Part shown: piece by piece, positions 16,127-25,500 of the stretch
Numbering within the stretch: the first letter of the stretch is position 1
Layout of the letters: each line of letters starts with the position of its first letter
DNA from: CAYTEH01 sp964436765
GTDB taxonomy: Bacteria > Patescibacteriota > Gracilibacteria > Peribacterales > Peribacteraceae
Assembly: GCA_964436765.1 (NCBI GenBank)
Contig: CAYTEH010000001.1
Span: forward strand, 17,151 to 81,150
Direction: 5' to 3'
Length of the DNA stretch: 64,000 bases
Made by a program: the position numbers and the translations under genes
The notes under the pieces: generated by a model
Told to the model about the DNA's origin: nothing
Seen by the model: only the letters and a program-made list of their open reading frames with translations
Database searches by the model: none

Positions 16127-17377
16127 TCAAACGGCAAGAATTTCGAGCGTACCTGAATGCGGGTTGCAGAAGACTTCAAGCAGGCGGCCGTTTGCAGTCA
16201 CCGCCTGGCTGCTGACCCCCATCACATCGTATGCGACGCCGGTTTCGGATCCCGTTCCGAATTGCTCGGCGGCGGTATCGGGCAGGTCTTTGCGGAACAG
16301 CATCATGCCCTGTCCAAGCGGCGCGTCCTTCTTTTTCTCCAGCTTCGCACCGGCGCTCCATTCGTGCAGCGCAGACCCCCGACGGATGAAGGCGGCTTCC
16401 TTGTTGGAGTTGAAGAGGGTGAGGTCCCCCAGGATCCTCTGCACGTCCTGCTCAGGTACGGAGAAGTATTTCCATTGCTTGAGCGTGAGTGACGGCTCGA
16501 TACGCCGCGCAGTTTGCTCCACCGTCCGTTCCTCATTGTTCGTGATGAGGGCGGAAATGAACACTTCGGTCATTTTCTCCTTTCCCTGTGTCAGTGCGAC
16601 CGATGATGGCGCATGCTCCGCGCGTCCGGTACGCGACCTGCCTTGTTCGATCCAGCGTTTGAGTGAGGCGAAGTACGGGGCGCCGTTCGGTGTCCGCTCC
16701 GGGTGCGGCATGAGCGCCACGACGTTGCCGGCGGCGTTGCAGATGCCGGCCGCCGCATACATCGATCCGTTGGGAGTCACGGGGACATCGTCCGAAACAT
16801 TCCCCGCTGCGTCGCAGTAGGAGAACGCGATCTGGTTGTTGTTCTTCAGCTCCGCGAACAGATCCTTGTCTGCAGTCGTAAAGCGCCCCTCGCCATGCGC
16901 GATCGGCATGTGCAGGGCGCCTTCCCAATCGGAGGTCGCGCAGCGGTTCCTTCCGCCCGTGGGCGTGATCCAGACCCATTCGCTCAGGAACCCCGGCGCG
17001 TAGTGATGCCCGTTCTTCTCGATTACATTACGCGCAAGGCTCATGCGGAGGCCGCTTCCCAGGGGAATCAGCCCGCTTTCCACGAGGATCTGCGCACCGT
17101 TGCAGTTGCCGATCACCGTTTTGCCGGCCTCAGCCTCCTGACCGATGAAGTCCATAAGCGGGTCGCGCCCCGCAACCATGCCGCTCCGTCCGCGGTCCTC
17201 GTACGAAAAGCCGCCGGGGATGAAGTATCCGTCCACGTCGTTGAGCTTCGCCCGGTCGTCGTTCCAGCGGAAATACAGCGCATCCATCCCCGCCTCGCGG
17301 ATGACGCGCACCGACTCGACCTCGCAATTGTTGCCCGGGAAGGAGACGACGGCAATTTTTGTCCGAGGCTGTTGCAT
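16127..17377 (-). CDS. purQ: Phosphoribosylformylglycinamidine synthase I (glutaminase) with C-terminal extension
   Basis: 416 residues. Residues 1-255 are a PurQ class I glutaminase: 'VVSFPGNNCEVE', 'FIPGGFSYEDRGRSG', nucleophile Cys in 'GNCNGAQIL', 'MPHPERTPNG'. It feeds ammonia to PurL. Residues 270-416 are extra, starting near 'MTEVFISALITNNEERTVEQ'; they could be a PurS-like or PurL N-terminal-like segment, but I cannot establish this. TACACT lies 6 nt before the ATG. The telomere-like inverted repeat lies immediately upstream, between it and frr. Confidence 0.88.
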   Translation of the reverse strand: MQQPRTKIAVVSFPGNNCEVESVRVIREAGMDALYFRWNDDRAKLNDVDGYFIPGGFSYEDRGRSGMVAGRDPLMDFIGQEAEAGKTVIGNCNGAQILVESGLIPLGSGLRMSLARNVIEKNGHHYAPGFLSEWVWITPTGGRNRCATSDWEGALHMPIAHGEGRFTTADKDLFAELKNNNQIAFSYCDAAGNVSDDVPVTPNGSMYAAAGICNAAGNVVALMPHPERTPNGAPYFASLKRWIEQGRSRTGRAEHAPSSVALTQGKEKMTEVFISALITNNEERTVEQTARRIEPSLTLKQWKYFSVPEQDVQRILGDLTLFNSNKEAAFIRRGSALHEWSAGAKLEKKKDAPLGQGMMLFRKDLPDTAAEQFGTGSETGVAYDVMGVSSQAVTANGRLLEVFCNPHSGTLEILAV

Positions 17378-17383
17378 GCAAAT

Positions 17384-17389
17384 AGTGTA
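17384..17389 (-). promoter_or_regulatory. Predicted -10 box of leaderless purQ
   Basis: TACACT on the minus strand, exactly 6 nt before the purQ ATG and directly downstream of the TTAGGG-like inverted repeat. Confidence 0.55.
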
Positions 17390-17394
17390 GCAGA

Positions 17395-17461
17395 AGGGTT
17401 AGGGCTAGGGCTCGGGCTAGGAAGCTATGGATTACCTAGCCCTAATCCTGACCCTAGCCCT
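17395..17461. repeat. Telomere-like inverted repeat downstream of frr
   Basis: Left arm 17395-17421 is a run of AGGGTTAGGG/CTAGGG units; right arm 17435-17461 is its near-complement (CCTAGCCCTAATCCTGACCC and on). The loop is 13 nt. The 27-nt arms predict a very stable hairpin ending at the frr stop. Confidence 0.85.
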
Positions 17462-17462
17462 A

Positions 17463-18008
17463 TTAAAGTTTCATCAGCTCTTCCTCCTTCTTCTTCACGC
17501 CGTCCGCAATTTTTGCATTTGCGTCGTCCACGGCCTTTTGCAGTTGTTGCTGAAGGGTATCGCGGACATCTTCGTCTTTCTCTTCCTTGATCTTCGCATG
17601 CCAATCCTGGCGGTGCTTGCGGAGCGCCACGCGCGCCTCCTCGCCCAGTTTCTGTACGACTTTCGCCATGCGTTCGCGTCCTTCCTGGTTCATCACGGGC
17701 AGCGAAATGCGGATGAGGATCCCGTCGTTCACGATGCCGCCGCCGGTGTTCGCCATCTGAATCGCCTTTTCGATGTTCTGGAGGATCGACCGGTCCCATG
17801 GCTGCACTGCAATGGTGCGCGCATCCTGGACCGTGACTCCGGCGAGTGCGCGGAGCTGCTGCCTCTGGCCGTACGCTTCAACATCAATGTGTTCTACCAG
17901 TGCGGGATTCGCGCGGCCTGTCTGAAGTTTTGCAAACTCGCCTTTCAGATGTGCGATTACTTTGTCGGCTTCAGCCTGGAATGCGGCGAGACGGGGGTCG
18001 GTGGGCAT
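17463..18008 (-). CDS. frr: Ribosome recycling factor
   Basis: 181 residues, normal RRF length. It splits post-termination ribosomes with EF-G. Family text: 'HLKGEFAKLQTGRANPALVEHI', 'YGQRQQLRALAGVTVQDARTI', 'QPWDRSILQNIEKAIQMAN', 'GILIRISLPVMNQEGRERMAK'. pyrH is the next gene upstream on the same strand, as in many bacteria, but here each gene is followed by a telomere-like hairpin. The 35-nt leader after TATACT (18044-18049) is pyrimidine-rich (CCCTCTTTCCTACCACCCCT) with no Shine-Dalgarno. Confidence 0.95.
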   Translation of the reverse strand: MPTDPRLAAFQAEADKVIAHLKGEFAKLQTGRANPALVEHIDVEAYGQRQQLRALAGVTVQDARTIAVQPWDRSILQNIEKAIQMANTGGGIVNDGILIRISLPVMNQEGRERMAKVVQKLGEEARVALRKHRQDWHAKIKEEKDEDVRDTLQQQLQKAVDDANAKIADGVKKKEEELMKL

Positions 18009-18061
18009 AGGGGTGGTAGGAAAGAGGGAACGAAGATTGACGGAGTATAGCGTAGCACGGA

Positions 18062-18140
18062 AGGGTTAGGGTTAGGATTAGGACTGCATATCAAATGTAA
18101 AACCGGCATTGCTACGGCTCCTAGCCCTAGCTCTGACCCT
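18062..18140. repeat. Telomere-like inverted repeat downstream of pyrH
   Basis: Left arm 18062-18083 (AGGGTTAGGGTTAGGATTAG and on) faces right arm 18119-18140 (TCCTAGCCCTAGCTCTGACC and on), with a 35-nt centre. The right arm includes the pyrH stop codon. It is the sister of the element at 17395. Confidence 0.85.
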
Positions 18141-18843
18141 ATTTCGTTACGACCGTCCCGATCTTCTCCCCTTTCGCGGCCTTGAGGAGGTTCCCCTTCT
18201 TCTGCAAGTTGAAGACAACGATGGGCAGCTTCTGTTCCTGGCATAGACTGAATGCCGCCTGATCCATGACCTGCAGGTTCTCCTCGATCGCTTGCTTGTA
18301 GGTGAGCGCATCGAACTTTTTGGCGTCCTTGTATTTGTTCGGGTCCTTGTCGTAAATGCCGTCCACATTCGTTGCCTTCAAGAGTACATCGCACGACAGC
18401 TCAAGCGCCCTCAGTGCGGCGGCGGAGTCCGTTGTGAAGTACGGGTTGCCGGTTCCACCCGCGCAGATCACCACGCGGCCCTTTTCAAAATGGCGCATGG
18501 CGCGTCGCCTGATGAATGCTTCGGCAAGCTGCGGGATGTCGATGGCGGAGAGTACGCGGGTGTGTGCCCCCCTCTCCTCCAGCGCCGACTGCAGTGCCAC
18601 GCTGTTCATAATCGTTGCAAGCATTCCCATGGCATCGCTAACGCTTCGCTCAATCTTGCTGTCCTTCGTATCGCGGAAGCGCCAGATATTCCCGCCGCCC
18701 ACGACGACAACCACCTGCATTGATTTCGCAACCTGAGCGATTTGATCCGCGATATCGTCCAGCGCCTGCTTGTTCAGACCGTAGTCATCGCTCCCAGCGA
18801 GCACTTCTCCAGAGAGCTTGAGCATGATGCGCTTGTACGCCAT
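18139..18843 (-). CDS. pyrH: UMP kinase
   Basis: 234 residues, amino-acid-kinase fold; phosphorylates UMP to UDP. Seen: 'RIMLKLSGEVL', 'VVVVGGGNIWR' (usual GGGNI.RG), 'DAMGMLATIMNSVALQSALE', 'GGTGNPYFTTDSAAALRA', 'LLKATNVDGIYDKDP'. The ATG at 18843 lies 4 nt after the stop of the DUF4870-like gene, so translation is probably coupled. In-frame upstream codons overlap that gene and are rejected. Confidence 0.95.
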   Translation of the reverse strand: MAYKRIMLKLSGEVLAGSDDYGLNKQALDDIADQIAQVAKSMQVVVVVGGGNIWRFRDTKDSKIERSVSDAMGMLATIMNSVALQSALEERGAHTRVLSAIDIPQLAEAFIRRRAMRHFEKGRVVICAGGTGNPYFTTDSAAALRALELSCDVLLKATNVDGIYDKDPNKYKDAKKFDALTYKQAIEENLQVMDQAAFSLCQEQKLPIVVFNLQKKGNLLKAAKGEKIGTVVTK

Positions 18844-18847
18844 GAGG

Positions 18848-19345
18848 TCAGGGGGTAACGGTGGGAGCGGGAGGAGTGGAATCCTGAGTTGCATGATTCT
18901 GCGGCCGCTGGCTGGTGTGTGCAGAGCCATTGGGCTTATTACGGGACTTTGCCATGTCGGCGACTGAGCGGCCCAGTGATGCCGCAGTCGCGACAATGAT
19001 CCTCCATGCCTCGCGCACGGTCATTTCGCGACGCGAGAGGGGGCCAATGAGCGGGATATCTTTCCACTCTCCCTGCGCAGCGTTCATGAAACCAAGCACC
19101 ATGCAGCCGAGAATCACCAGTTCCAGGAGCCGGCCGATGCCCAGCGGTATGAACCACACGGGAATGGACAGCAGAAAGAGAAGCATCGCCTGCTTGCTGT
19201 GGAACCGCACGAAGGGGGACTTCCCGCGCAGGATGAAGATGATCACCGACATCACCCAAAGGTAGCTGAAGGCAGCAATGTCTTTATTGTCGCGAACATC
19301 GTCGGCGCTGACGGGGGTCGAAGGTGTTTGCGATGCGTTCTCCAT
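18848..19345 (-). CDS. DUF4870/Tic20-like small membrane protein
   Basis: 165 residues. Residues 20-100 carry three or four TM helices with the DUF4870-like text 'NKDIAAFSYLWVMSVIIFIL', 'VRFHSKQAMLLFLLSI' and 'LVILGCMVLGFMNAAQGE'. The Pro/Ser/Thr-rich C-terminus is presumably cytoplasmic. Function unknown. TACACT lies 7 nt before the ATG at 19345. It heads a pyrH-frr transcription unit and is divergent from a C39-like gene whose start region overlaps it. Confidence 0.75.
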   Translation of the reverse strand: MENASQTPSTPVSADDVRDNKDIAAFSYLWVMSVIIFILRGKSPFVRFHSKQAMLLFLLSIPVWFIPLGIGRLLELVILGCMVLGFMNAAQGEWKDIPLIGPLSRREMTVREAWRIIVATAASLGRSVADMAKSRNKPNGSAHTSQRPQNHATQDSTPPAPTVTP

Positions 19346-19407
19346 CGGGCACAGTGTACTGCTTTTTGTATGAAAAGCCATTCTTGTCAAAAATATCCCG
19401 GGCCAGC

Positions 19408-20151
19408 ATGATTGCTGCGCATATTCCGATGCGAGCGACCATCCACCAGGTGCGGCACGTGTACCAGCATACCAATACCAGTTGCGGCCAGGCGTGCCTT
19501 TCCATGCTCCTGTCGCATTATGGAATTGACCGCGCGCCAGCCGAGATCCTCGATGCGAAGAATGTCTATGTCGATGACCAGGGGCACCCATGGGGAACCA
19601 TGGCGGCCGACCTGGCCGCATGGTGCATCCCGTTCGGCTTCAAGGCCGAGGTGCACACGTTTGATCCGCGCGTGATCGACCACTCATGGTCGGTCCTCCC
19701 GGGTGCGGAGATCCTTGCGAAGCTAGAAGCGGTGCGCGGTTCGCGCGTGATCCCGACGCTCGGCAAAAACATTTCGAGCATATTCGTGCAGGCATACATC
19801 GATCTCCTCAGGGCCGGTGGCACGTTGCGTATCGCACCGTACGTGACGTCTTCGCTGCTCTATGCACTGCTGGAGCGGGGCCCACTGCAGGCGACAGTCT
19901 GCATGGGGGCATTCTACGGTCTTGGAAAGCAGCGCGTCGGCGACGATGGCAGGCCGGTGCTTGATGATCACCATGGCGGCATCGGCACGCACTTCGTGGT
20001 GGTGTACGGTCACGACGATTCCGGTCATTTTCTGATCGCCGACCCCTCGAAGCGCCCGGGCCTGTACACCGTCGAACCCGACAAGCTGATCGGATCGATC
20101 ATGGCCGCACAGCGAGACTGCGAAAATATCGTGTTTCAGCTGCTGAGGTAA
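19408..20151 (+). CDS. Peptidase C39-like (papain-fold) protein
   Basis: About 247 residues. The N-terminal 'YQHTNTSCGQACLSMLLSHY' matches the Cys motif of C39-like peptidases, and 'THFVVVYGHDDSGHFLIADPS' gives the His and Asp positions. There is no signal peptide and no ABC exporter domain, so it may be a cytoplasmic peptidase or transglutaminase-like enzyme. The start could be 19408 or 19429; neither has a perfectly placed -10. A second C39-like gene lies at 45.3 kb. Confidence 0.72.
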   Translation: MIAAHIPMRATIHQVRHVYQHTNTSCGQACLSMLLSHYGIDRAPAEILDAKNVYVDDQGHPWGTMAADLAAWCIPFGFKAEVHTFDPRVIDHSWSVLPGAEILAKLEAVRGSRVIPTLGKNISSIFVQAYIDLLRAGGTLRIAPYVTSSLLYALLERGPLQATVCMGAFYGLGKQRVGDDGRPVLDDHHGGIGTHFVVVYGHDDSGHFLIADPSKRPGLYTVEPDKLIGSIMAAQRDCENIVFQLLR

Positions 20152-20223
20152 TCCGACCTCCTTGTTTCGGCGCGTTGCCACTTCCTATATCCAGGCCGGT
20201 GAGTGATACTATAGTGACGTCGC

Positions 20224-20299
20224 GCCCCGGTAGCTCAGTGGATAGAGCGGGAGCCTTCTAAGCTCTAGGTCGCAGGTTCGATTCCTGCCCGGGGTACCA
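20224..20299 (+). tRNA. tRNA-Arg (UCU)
   Basis: Full cloverleaf with encoded CCA: acceptor GCCCCGG/CCGGGGT, D stem GCTC/GAGC, anticodon stem GGAGC/GCTCT around CTTCTAA, T stem GCAGG/CCTGC. TATAGT lies 8 nt upstream. The 3' 42 nt overlap, antisense, the end of the convergent membrane glycosyltransferase gene. Confidence 0.96.
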
Positions 20300-21652
20300 C
20301 GATTTCAGGTTCAGCCACATCCAGCCGGCGCAGATCGCAAGCAGAACGGACGGGAGCAGTATGCTTGCATACGGCCCAAGTCCTGCAGTCACTCCGAGGT
20401 TCGGAGCAATGCGCCCTTGCAACAGCACGGGGAGGTAGTATTCGACGAGCGGATTGGTGCTGCCCTGCGGCGGCATCGCACTGATGATCGTGCCCACGCC
20501 TGTCAGTGCAAGCGACCCCACGAGCAACGGAGTGCCGAGGAGCCGGTATCGGCTGAAGCCCACGGCCGCCAGAATCCCGAGCAGCGGAACGAGCGGCGTC
20601 AGGTGACGGGGGCCCAGGGCCGATCCCCCGCTCGGCTCGACGTGCGACCCGATCACTGAAATATAGACAGTCGTGACTGCGAGAATTGTGATCGTCAGAA
20701 TCCTGTCGCGCCGATACAGAGTGGTGACCCCTGCTGCAGCAAGCAGCAGAAACGGCGACCAAAAGAACAGTCCCCGCATGGGGCTAAGCAGCAGAAACAC
20801 CATGCGCGACAAGGACGGATGCGAAAATCCGAGCACGGACGCTGGAAGGTCTGCAGGCGCTGGCCATACCGTGTACGCATATCCTACAAAAAAGGGCGTA
20901 CCGAACACCCACGTGTGAAGCAGCAGGAAAAGACCGAGCGGCACGCACGCCCCTGCCATGTAGGCGAGCACTGCCCGCCTGCCCTCTCTCGCGACGAGGG
21001 GAAGCAGTGCTACTGCTATGAGCACCGTCGGGTATTCGCAGGCGACGGACAGACCGGCGCAGAGTCCCGCGAAGAAGCTTGCCCGGTTCGTTCGTTTTTT
21101 CAGAACCAGCCAGAGCGCAATCACCATCAGGCTCGCAGACTCTGCGTGCGAAAAGAGCATTGTCGCGTAGGTAAACATTCCCGATCCCACAAAGACCGCG
21201 ATCGTGGAGAGGAACGCATCTCTCCTGCGCACGTAATCACAGAGCAGAAGGAAGAACAGCCCCCCGGCCACGGCACTGAGGGCCCCGACGCTCCCGGTCG
21301 TCGCAAACCAGGCGGATGCATCCCAGACGTTTGGGAGCTCAAGTCCACAGAAATGAGCAGCTAGGAGAAGTATCCAGCCGGCCACGTAGGCAGGAAGCGC
21401 AAGGAGTGCCGTGCCAGGCGCCTTATCGCTATAGTAGTGGCCTCTAAAAAATGCCTTATCCACCGTGGAGCGCTCGTACGTGTCGATCGCCATGCGGTGC
21501 TCCGTCACCATCGCATGCAACATCGACAGACGCGAGTTTTGATTTGGGCCGCTGAATTGCCGGGCGTAGCCGTATGCGCACCAGAGAATCAACACAAGCA
21601 TCGCACATGCGGCCGACTGACTGAGCGGACGAGGCAGGTGCAGCATCTTCAT
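20258..21652 (-). CDS. Multi-pass membrane glycosyltransferase-like protein
   Basis: 464 residues with about 11 TM helices. The first periplasmic loop holds 'STVDKAFFRGHYYSDKAPGT', similar to the acidic loop of GT39/PMT- and ArnT-like enzymes that use polyprenyl-phosphate sugars. A role in glycosylating surface proteins or polymers is inferred from this and from the adjoining surface-protein locus. CATGAT lies exactly 6 nt before the ATG at 21652. The last 14 codons read through antisense tRNA-Arg and end in '...PGQESNLRPRA', so the true tail may be read-through after loss of a stop. Confidence 0.72.
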   Translation of the reverse strand: MKMLHLPRPLSQSAACAMLVLILWCAYGYARQFSGPNQNSRLSMLHAMVTEHRMAIDTYERSTVDKAFFRGHYYSDKAPGTALLALPAYVAGWILLLAAHFCGLELPNVWDASAWFATTGSVGALSAVAGGLFFLLLCDYVRRRDAFLSTIAVFVGSGMFTYATMLFSHAESASLMVIALWLVLKKRTNRASFFAGLCAGLSVACEYPTVLIAVALLPLVAREGRRAVLAYMAGACVPLGLFLLLHTWVFGTPFFVGYAYTVWPAPADLPASVLGFSHPSLSRMVFLLLSPMRGLFFWSPFLLLAAAGVTTLYRRDRILTITILAVTTVYISVIGSHVEPSGGSALGPRHLTPLVPLLGILAAVGFSRYRLLGTPLLVGSLALTGVGTIISAMPPQGSTNPLVEYYLPVLLQGRIAPNLGVTAGLGPYASILLPSVLLAICAGWMWLNLKSWYPGQESNLRPRA

Positions 21653-21914
21653 GCATCCATCATGACAGCAAGTTCCACAGCCGACACCGGCAGCTGCTTG
21701 CTCTTTCACGTAAAGATTTTCTGGATTCAGAATATTTTTTCCGAGAGAATACAAGTTGTGCTCATGATGAAATACATCGCAGCACATCAAGAAGTCGTTA
21801 TGAGGCAGCACCAAACGATGCACAAAAAATTTCCGTTTTTGCACGTTTGCACTCAGAAACACCTGATGAATTAGGCGTTCAGTTGTGCCGTTGGTAGCAT
21901 GCGCCCCTTTTTGT

Positions 21915-22439
21915 ATGTCGTCGAAGAACACCGCTGCCGGCGCATCCGCCCAGTTCACGCAGGCATATCAGATGCATGCCAAGGCCATCTTCCGCCACTG
22001 CAACATGCAGCTGCGCAACAAAGATGTGGCGCAGGAAGTCATGCAGGAAGCATTTATGAAAACGTGGGAGTATTTGCAGAGCGGCCACGATATCGAGAAC
22101 ATCAAGACGTTTCTGTACCGCGTCGCCGACAACCTCATAGTCGACGAGGTCCGCAGACGAAAGAGGCGCGAAGAGCTGTCGCTTGAGACGCTCCATGAGA
22201 TGGGCTTTGACCCAGGAGACGATGACATGGTTCCGCAAATGGAAAACGAGATTGACGTGTGGCGGGTCCTGGCACAGGTGCGCAAGTATCGCGAGAAGGA
22301 ATTCCGTATTTTGAGCATGAGATTTTTGCGTGGAATGCAGCATGCAGAAATTGCGAGCGAGATGGGAATTTCTCCGCGCACGGTAGCGGTGTACCTTCAC
22401 CGTCTTCTGAAAAAGATGAAGTCAACAAAGCTGTACTAA
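21915..22439 (+). CDS. ECF-type RNA polymerase sigma factor
   Basis: 174 residues. Region 2: 'FRHCNMQLRNKDVAQEVMQEAFMKTWEYL' (in pieces) and 'FLYRVADNLIVDEVRRRKRR'. Region 4: 'FRILSMRFLRGMQHAEIASE' with 'MGISPRTVAVYLHRLLKKM'. Between them is 'MGFDPGDDDMV', also found in the second ECF factor at 50.7 kb. No anti-sigma gene is adjacent; the next gene, 106 bp downstream, is the giant repeat protein, a candidate target. The leader before the ATG at 21915 carries a CCCCTTTTT tract. Confidence 0.9.
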   Translation: MSSKNTAAGASAQFTQAYQMHAKAIFRHCNMQLRNKDVAQEVMQEAFMKTWEYLQSGHDIENIKTFLYRVADNLIVDEVRRRKRREELSLETLHEMGFDPGDDDMVPQMENEIDVWRVLAQVRKYREKEFRILSMRFLRGMQHAEIASEMGISPRTVAVYLHRLLKKMKSTKLY

Positions 22440-22545
22440 ATACGAATAGAAATTTTCCGCACGCTGTGACAATGCTGATTTGAAATATTTTGGTCGAATC
22501 GGACGTCTCTATAAGCAGTTTATCCCCTTTCCCCCTCCCCTATTT

Positions 22546-25500
22546 ATGCTGGACCGTTTTACCAGTAATCTTTCCGCACGCTTGCGACGCATGTCGTCGC
22601 CGAGCAAAGCCGCAATCTCCACATCTGTCGTTACAGCGATGGTCGTCTGGACGAGCGGTGCTCAAGCGGCGGTTAACGTAAGCACGCTGCTTAATAACCT
22701 GTCGAACACTGTGGTCGGCGCTCTGGCCGGCAACACAAGTACAAACACGACTGGCCTTCTCCAGACGCAGATCGGTGGCGGCTCCCAGGCTGCCGGCAAC
22801 GCATCCGTTGCTGATGCCGACCTCGCTGGCGTTGTGAACGCTGATGCAACGAACAACAACGCTGTTGCTCAGCTCACCGCAGGTCCCGGTCCCATCAACC
22901 AGGACATCACCGGCTCCATGATCGCAGGCACGGTCCTCGGTCTTGGAATCAACGTCGATGCCACGAACCTCACGGGCATCGTTCAAACCGCCATCGGTGG
23001 CCCCGCCAACAACCAGATGGTGGACAACGGCGTTCTTGCTGACGCCGATGTCGCTACGGCTATCGATGTCGATACGAGCAACACGCTCGCTGCTGTCCAG
23101 GCGACGGGCGCCTCCAACGTCAACCAGATGGTCGTTCCGACCATGGTTGCGGGCTCCCTCGTCGATGACACGCAGGTGGCTGACGCCAACAACCTCACGA
23201 CCATCCTCCAGACGGTCGTCGGTGGCAGCGCCAACCAGGCTCTCGTCAACGGCGCAGCTGCCGTGACGAACATTTTCACGGGTCAGATGATCAACACCTT
23301 CAACGTCCTCACGCTGCTCCAGGTTTGCGGCAGCAACTGCAACCAGAACGCCGCCGTCACGATGGCCGCGCTCACGGATGCGGATCAGACGGTTGTCGGT
23401 ACCTCTGATAACGTGAACGTCCTCGCTCAGACCGCTGTCGGTTCGGGCCCCTTCAACCAGGCTCTGAACAACGGGTCGCTCGCAGGCGTGCTTGCGGGTG
23501 CAACGCAGGAGATCGCCACCGGCAACGTCGTTGGCATTCTTCAGATCGGCGGAGGCGTCCAGACGAACCAGGATGCTCCCGTCATCGCTCTTGCGGGTAC
23601 GGAAGCTGATCAGCTCGTCGCGGCTGATGCCGGTAACCTGAATGTCGGTCTCCAGACCGCAATCGGTGGCTCCGCATTCAACCAGCAGCTCGACAACGGC
23701 TCCTTTGCGGGCGCCGGCGTTGGTGCTGCTCAGGAAATCCTCACGGGCAACCAGGTTGGTATCGCCCAGGTGCAGGGTGGCGGTCAGGGCAACCAGTCCG
23801 CTCCCGTCATCGTTGGCGCTTTCGCTGACGCTACCCAGGTAGCAGTCGGCATGGCTGACAACACCAATCTCTTGGCGCAGACGGCCGTCGGAGTTCCCGG
23901 CGCCCAGTTCAACCAGGACATGGACAACGGTACGGCCGCCATCACTGGCGTCCTTGCCGGTCAGGCCCTTCTGACGGGCAACAGCGTTGGCATTTCCCAG
24001 ATCGGCGGTGCCGGTCAGGGCAACCAGTCGGCTCCGGTCATCGCCGGTGCTGATGCCGATGCAACGCAGTTTGTCACGGGCATCGCAGCAAACGGCAACG
24101 ATCTCACGCAGACTGCAGTCGGTGGTGCCGCAGGCTCCCAGGCCAACCAGGACATGGAGAACGGCAGCCTTGCCACATCCATCGTCGGTGCAGGCCAGGC
24201 CCTCGTGACGGGCAACGACATCGACGTCGCGCAGGTGAGCGCCGGCGGACAGGGCAACCAGTCCGCTCCGATCCTCGCCAACGCTGACTCCGATGCAACC
24301 CAGTTCATCATCGCTGGTGCTGTAAATGGAAACGATCTCACCCAGACCTCGGTTGGCGCTGGCAACCAGACCAACCAGGACATGGACAACGGTACGGCCG
24401 CTATCAACACGGTCCTCGCGGGCCAGATCGTTGATACGGGCAACGACATCGACGTCGCGCAGGTGAGCGCCGGCGGACAGGGCAACCAGTCCGCTCCGAT
24501 CCTCGCCAACGCTGACTCCGATGCAACCCAGTTCATCGTTTCGGGTGCGGGTAACCTGAACGTGCTCGACCAGACCGCCGTCGGCGGTGCCGGTCACCAG
24601 GGCAACCAGGACATCGACAACGGTTCCATTGCGGCTGATGCCGTTCTTGCGGAACAGGACGTCGATTCCGAGAACAACATCAACGTTGCTCAGATCCACG
24701 CAGCGGGCCAGGGCTCGCAGAACCTCGTGGTTGATGCCGATGCGGACGCCAATGCAGTCCAGGGCATCGTCACGGGCGCCGGCAACATCAACCTCATCGG
24801 CCAGACCGATGTGGGAGGTGCAGGCGGCCAGACGAACCAGGATGTCGACAACCTTGCTGCTGCCGCCACGGGCGTGGAGGCTGCTCAGGACGTCGATGCA
24901 GTGAACAACGTGACGGCTGCCCAGACGGGCGTCGCCACGACTGGCGCTCTTAGCCAGAACGGCTCCATCACCCCGACCGCCACTGTGAACGCTGGTCAGG
25001 GCATCGTTGCCGGCTCTGATAACCTCAACCTCATCGGCCAGACGGCTGGAGGCACGGGTCAGAGCAACCAGGACGTCGACAACGGCACGGCCGCAGTGAC
25101 GGGCGTTGCCGCAAACCAGGATGCTGACGCTGTGAACAACGTCGCGCTTGGCCAGACAGCCGTCCTGAACACGGGCGCTGCCGCCCAGTCCGCTGTCATC
25201 GCTCCCACGGCCACGGTCAACGCCGGCCAGGACGTCGATGCGGGCTCCAGCAACACGAACGTGATCGGCCAGGACGCGAGCGGTGCCTCGCAGGCCAACC
25301 AGGACGTGGATAACGGCTCCCTCGCTGCCACCGGTGTGGATGCGAACCAGGATGCCGACGCTGTGAACAACGTGCTTGTCACGCAGACGGAAGTCATCAA
25401 CACGGGTGCAGGTGCTCAGTTCGTCCAGGTCACGCCGACCGCCACGGTCAACGCCGACCAGGACGTCGATGCTGACTCCAGCAACACGAACCTGATCACG

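Noticed and set aside
17395..18140. True telomere or linear chromosome end
   Set aside because: The TTAGGG-like arrays are short, internal, inverted and flanked by housekeeping genes on both sides.
20258..20299. A conserved C-terminal peptide PGQESNLRP in the glycosyltransferase
   Set aside because: It is the antisense translation of tRNA-Arg, a known source of false protein similarity.
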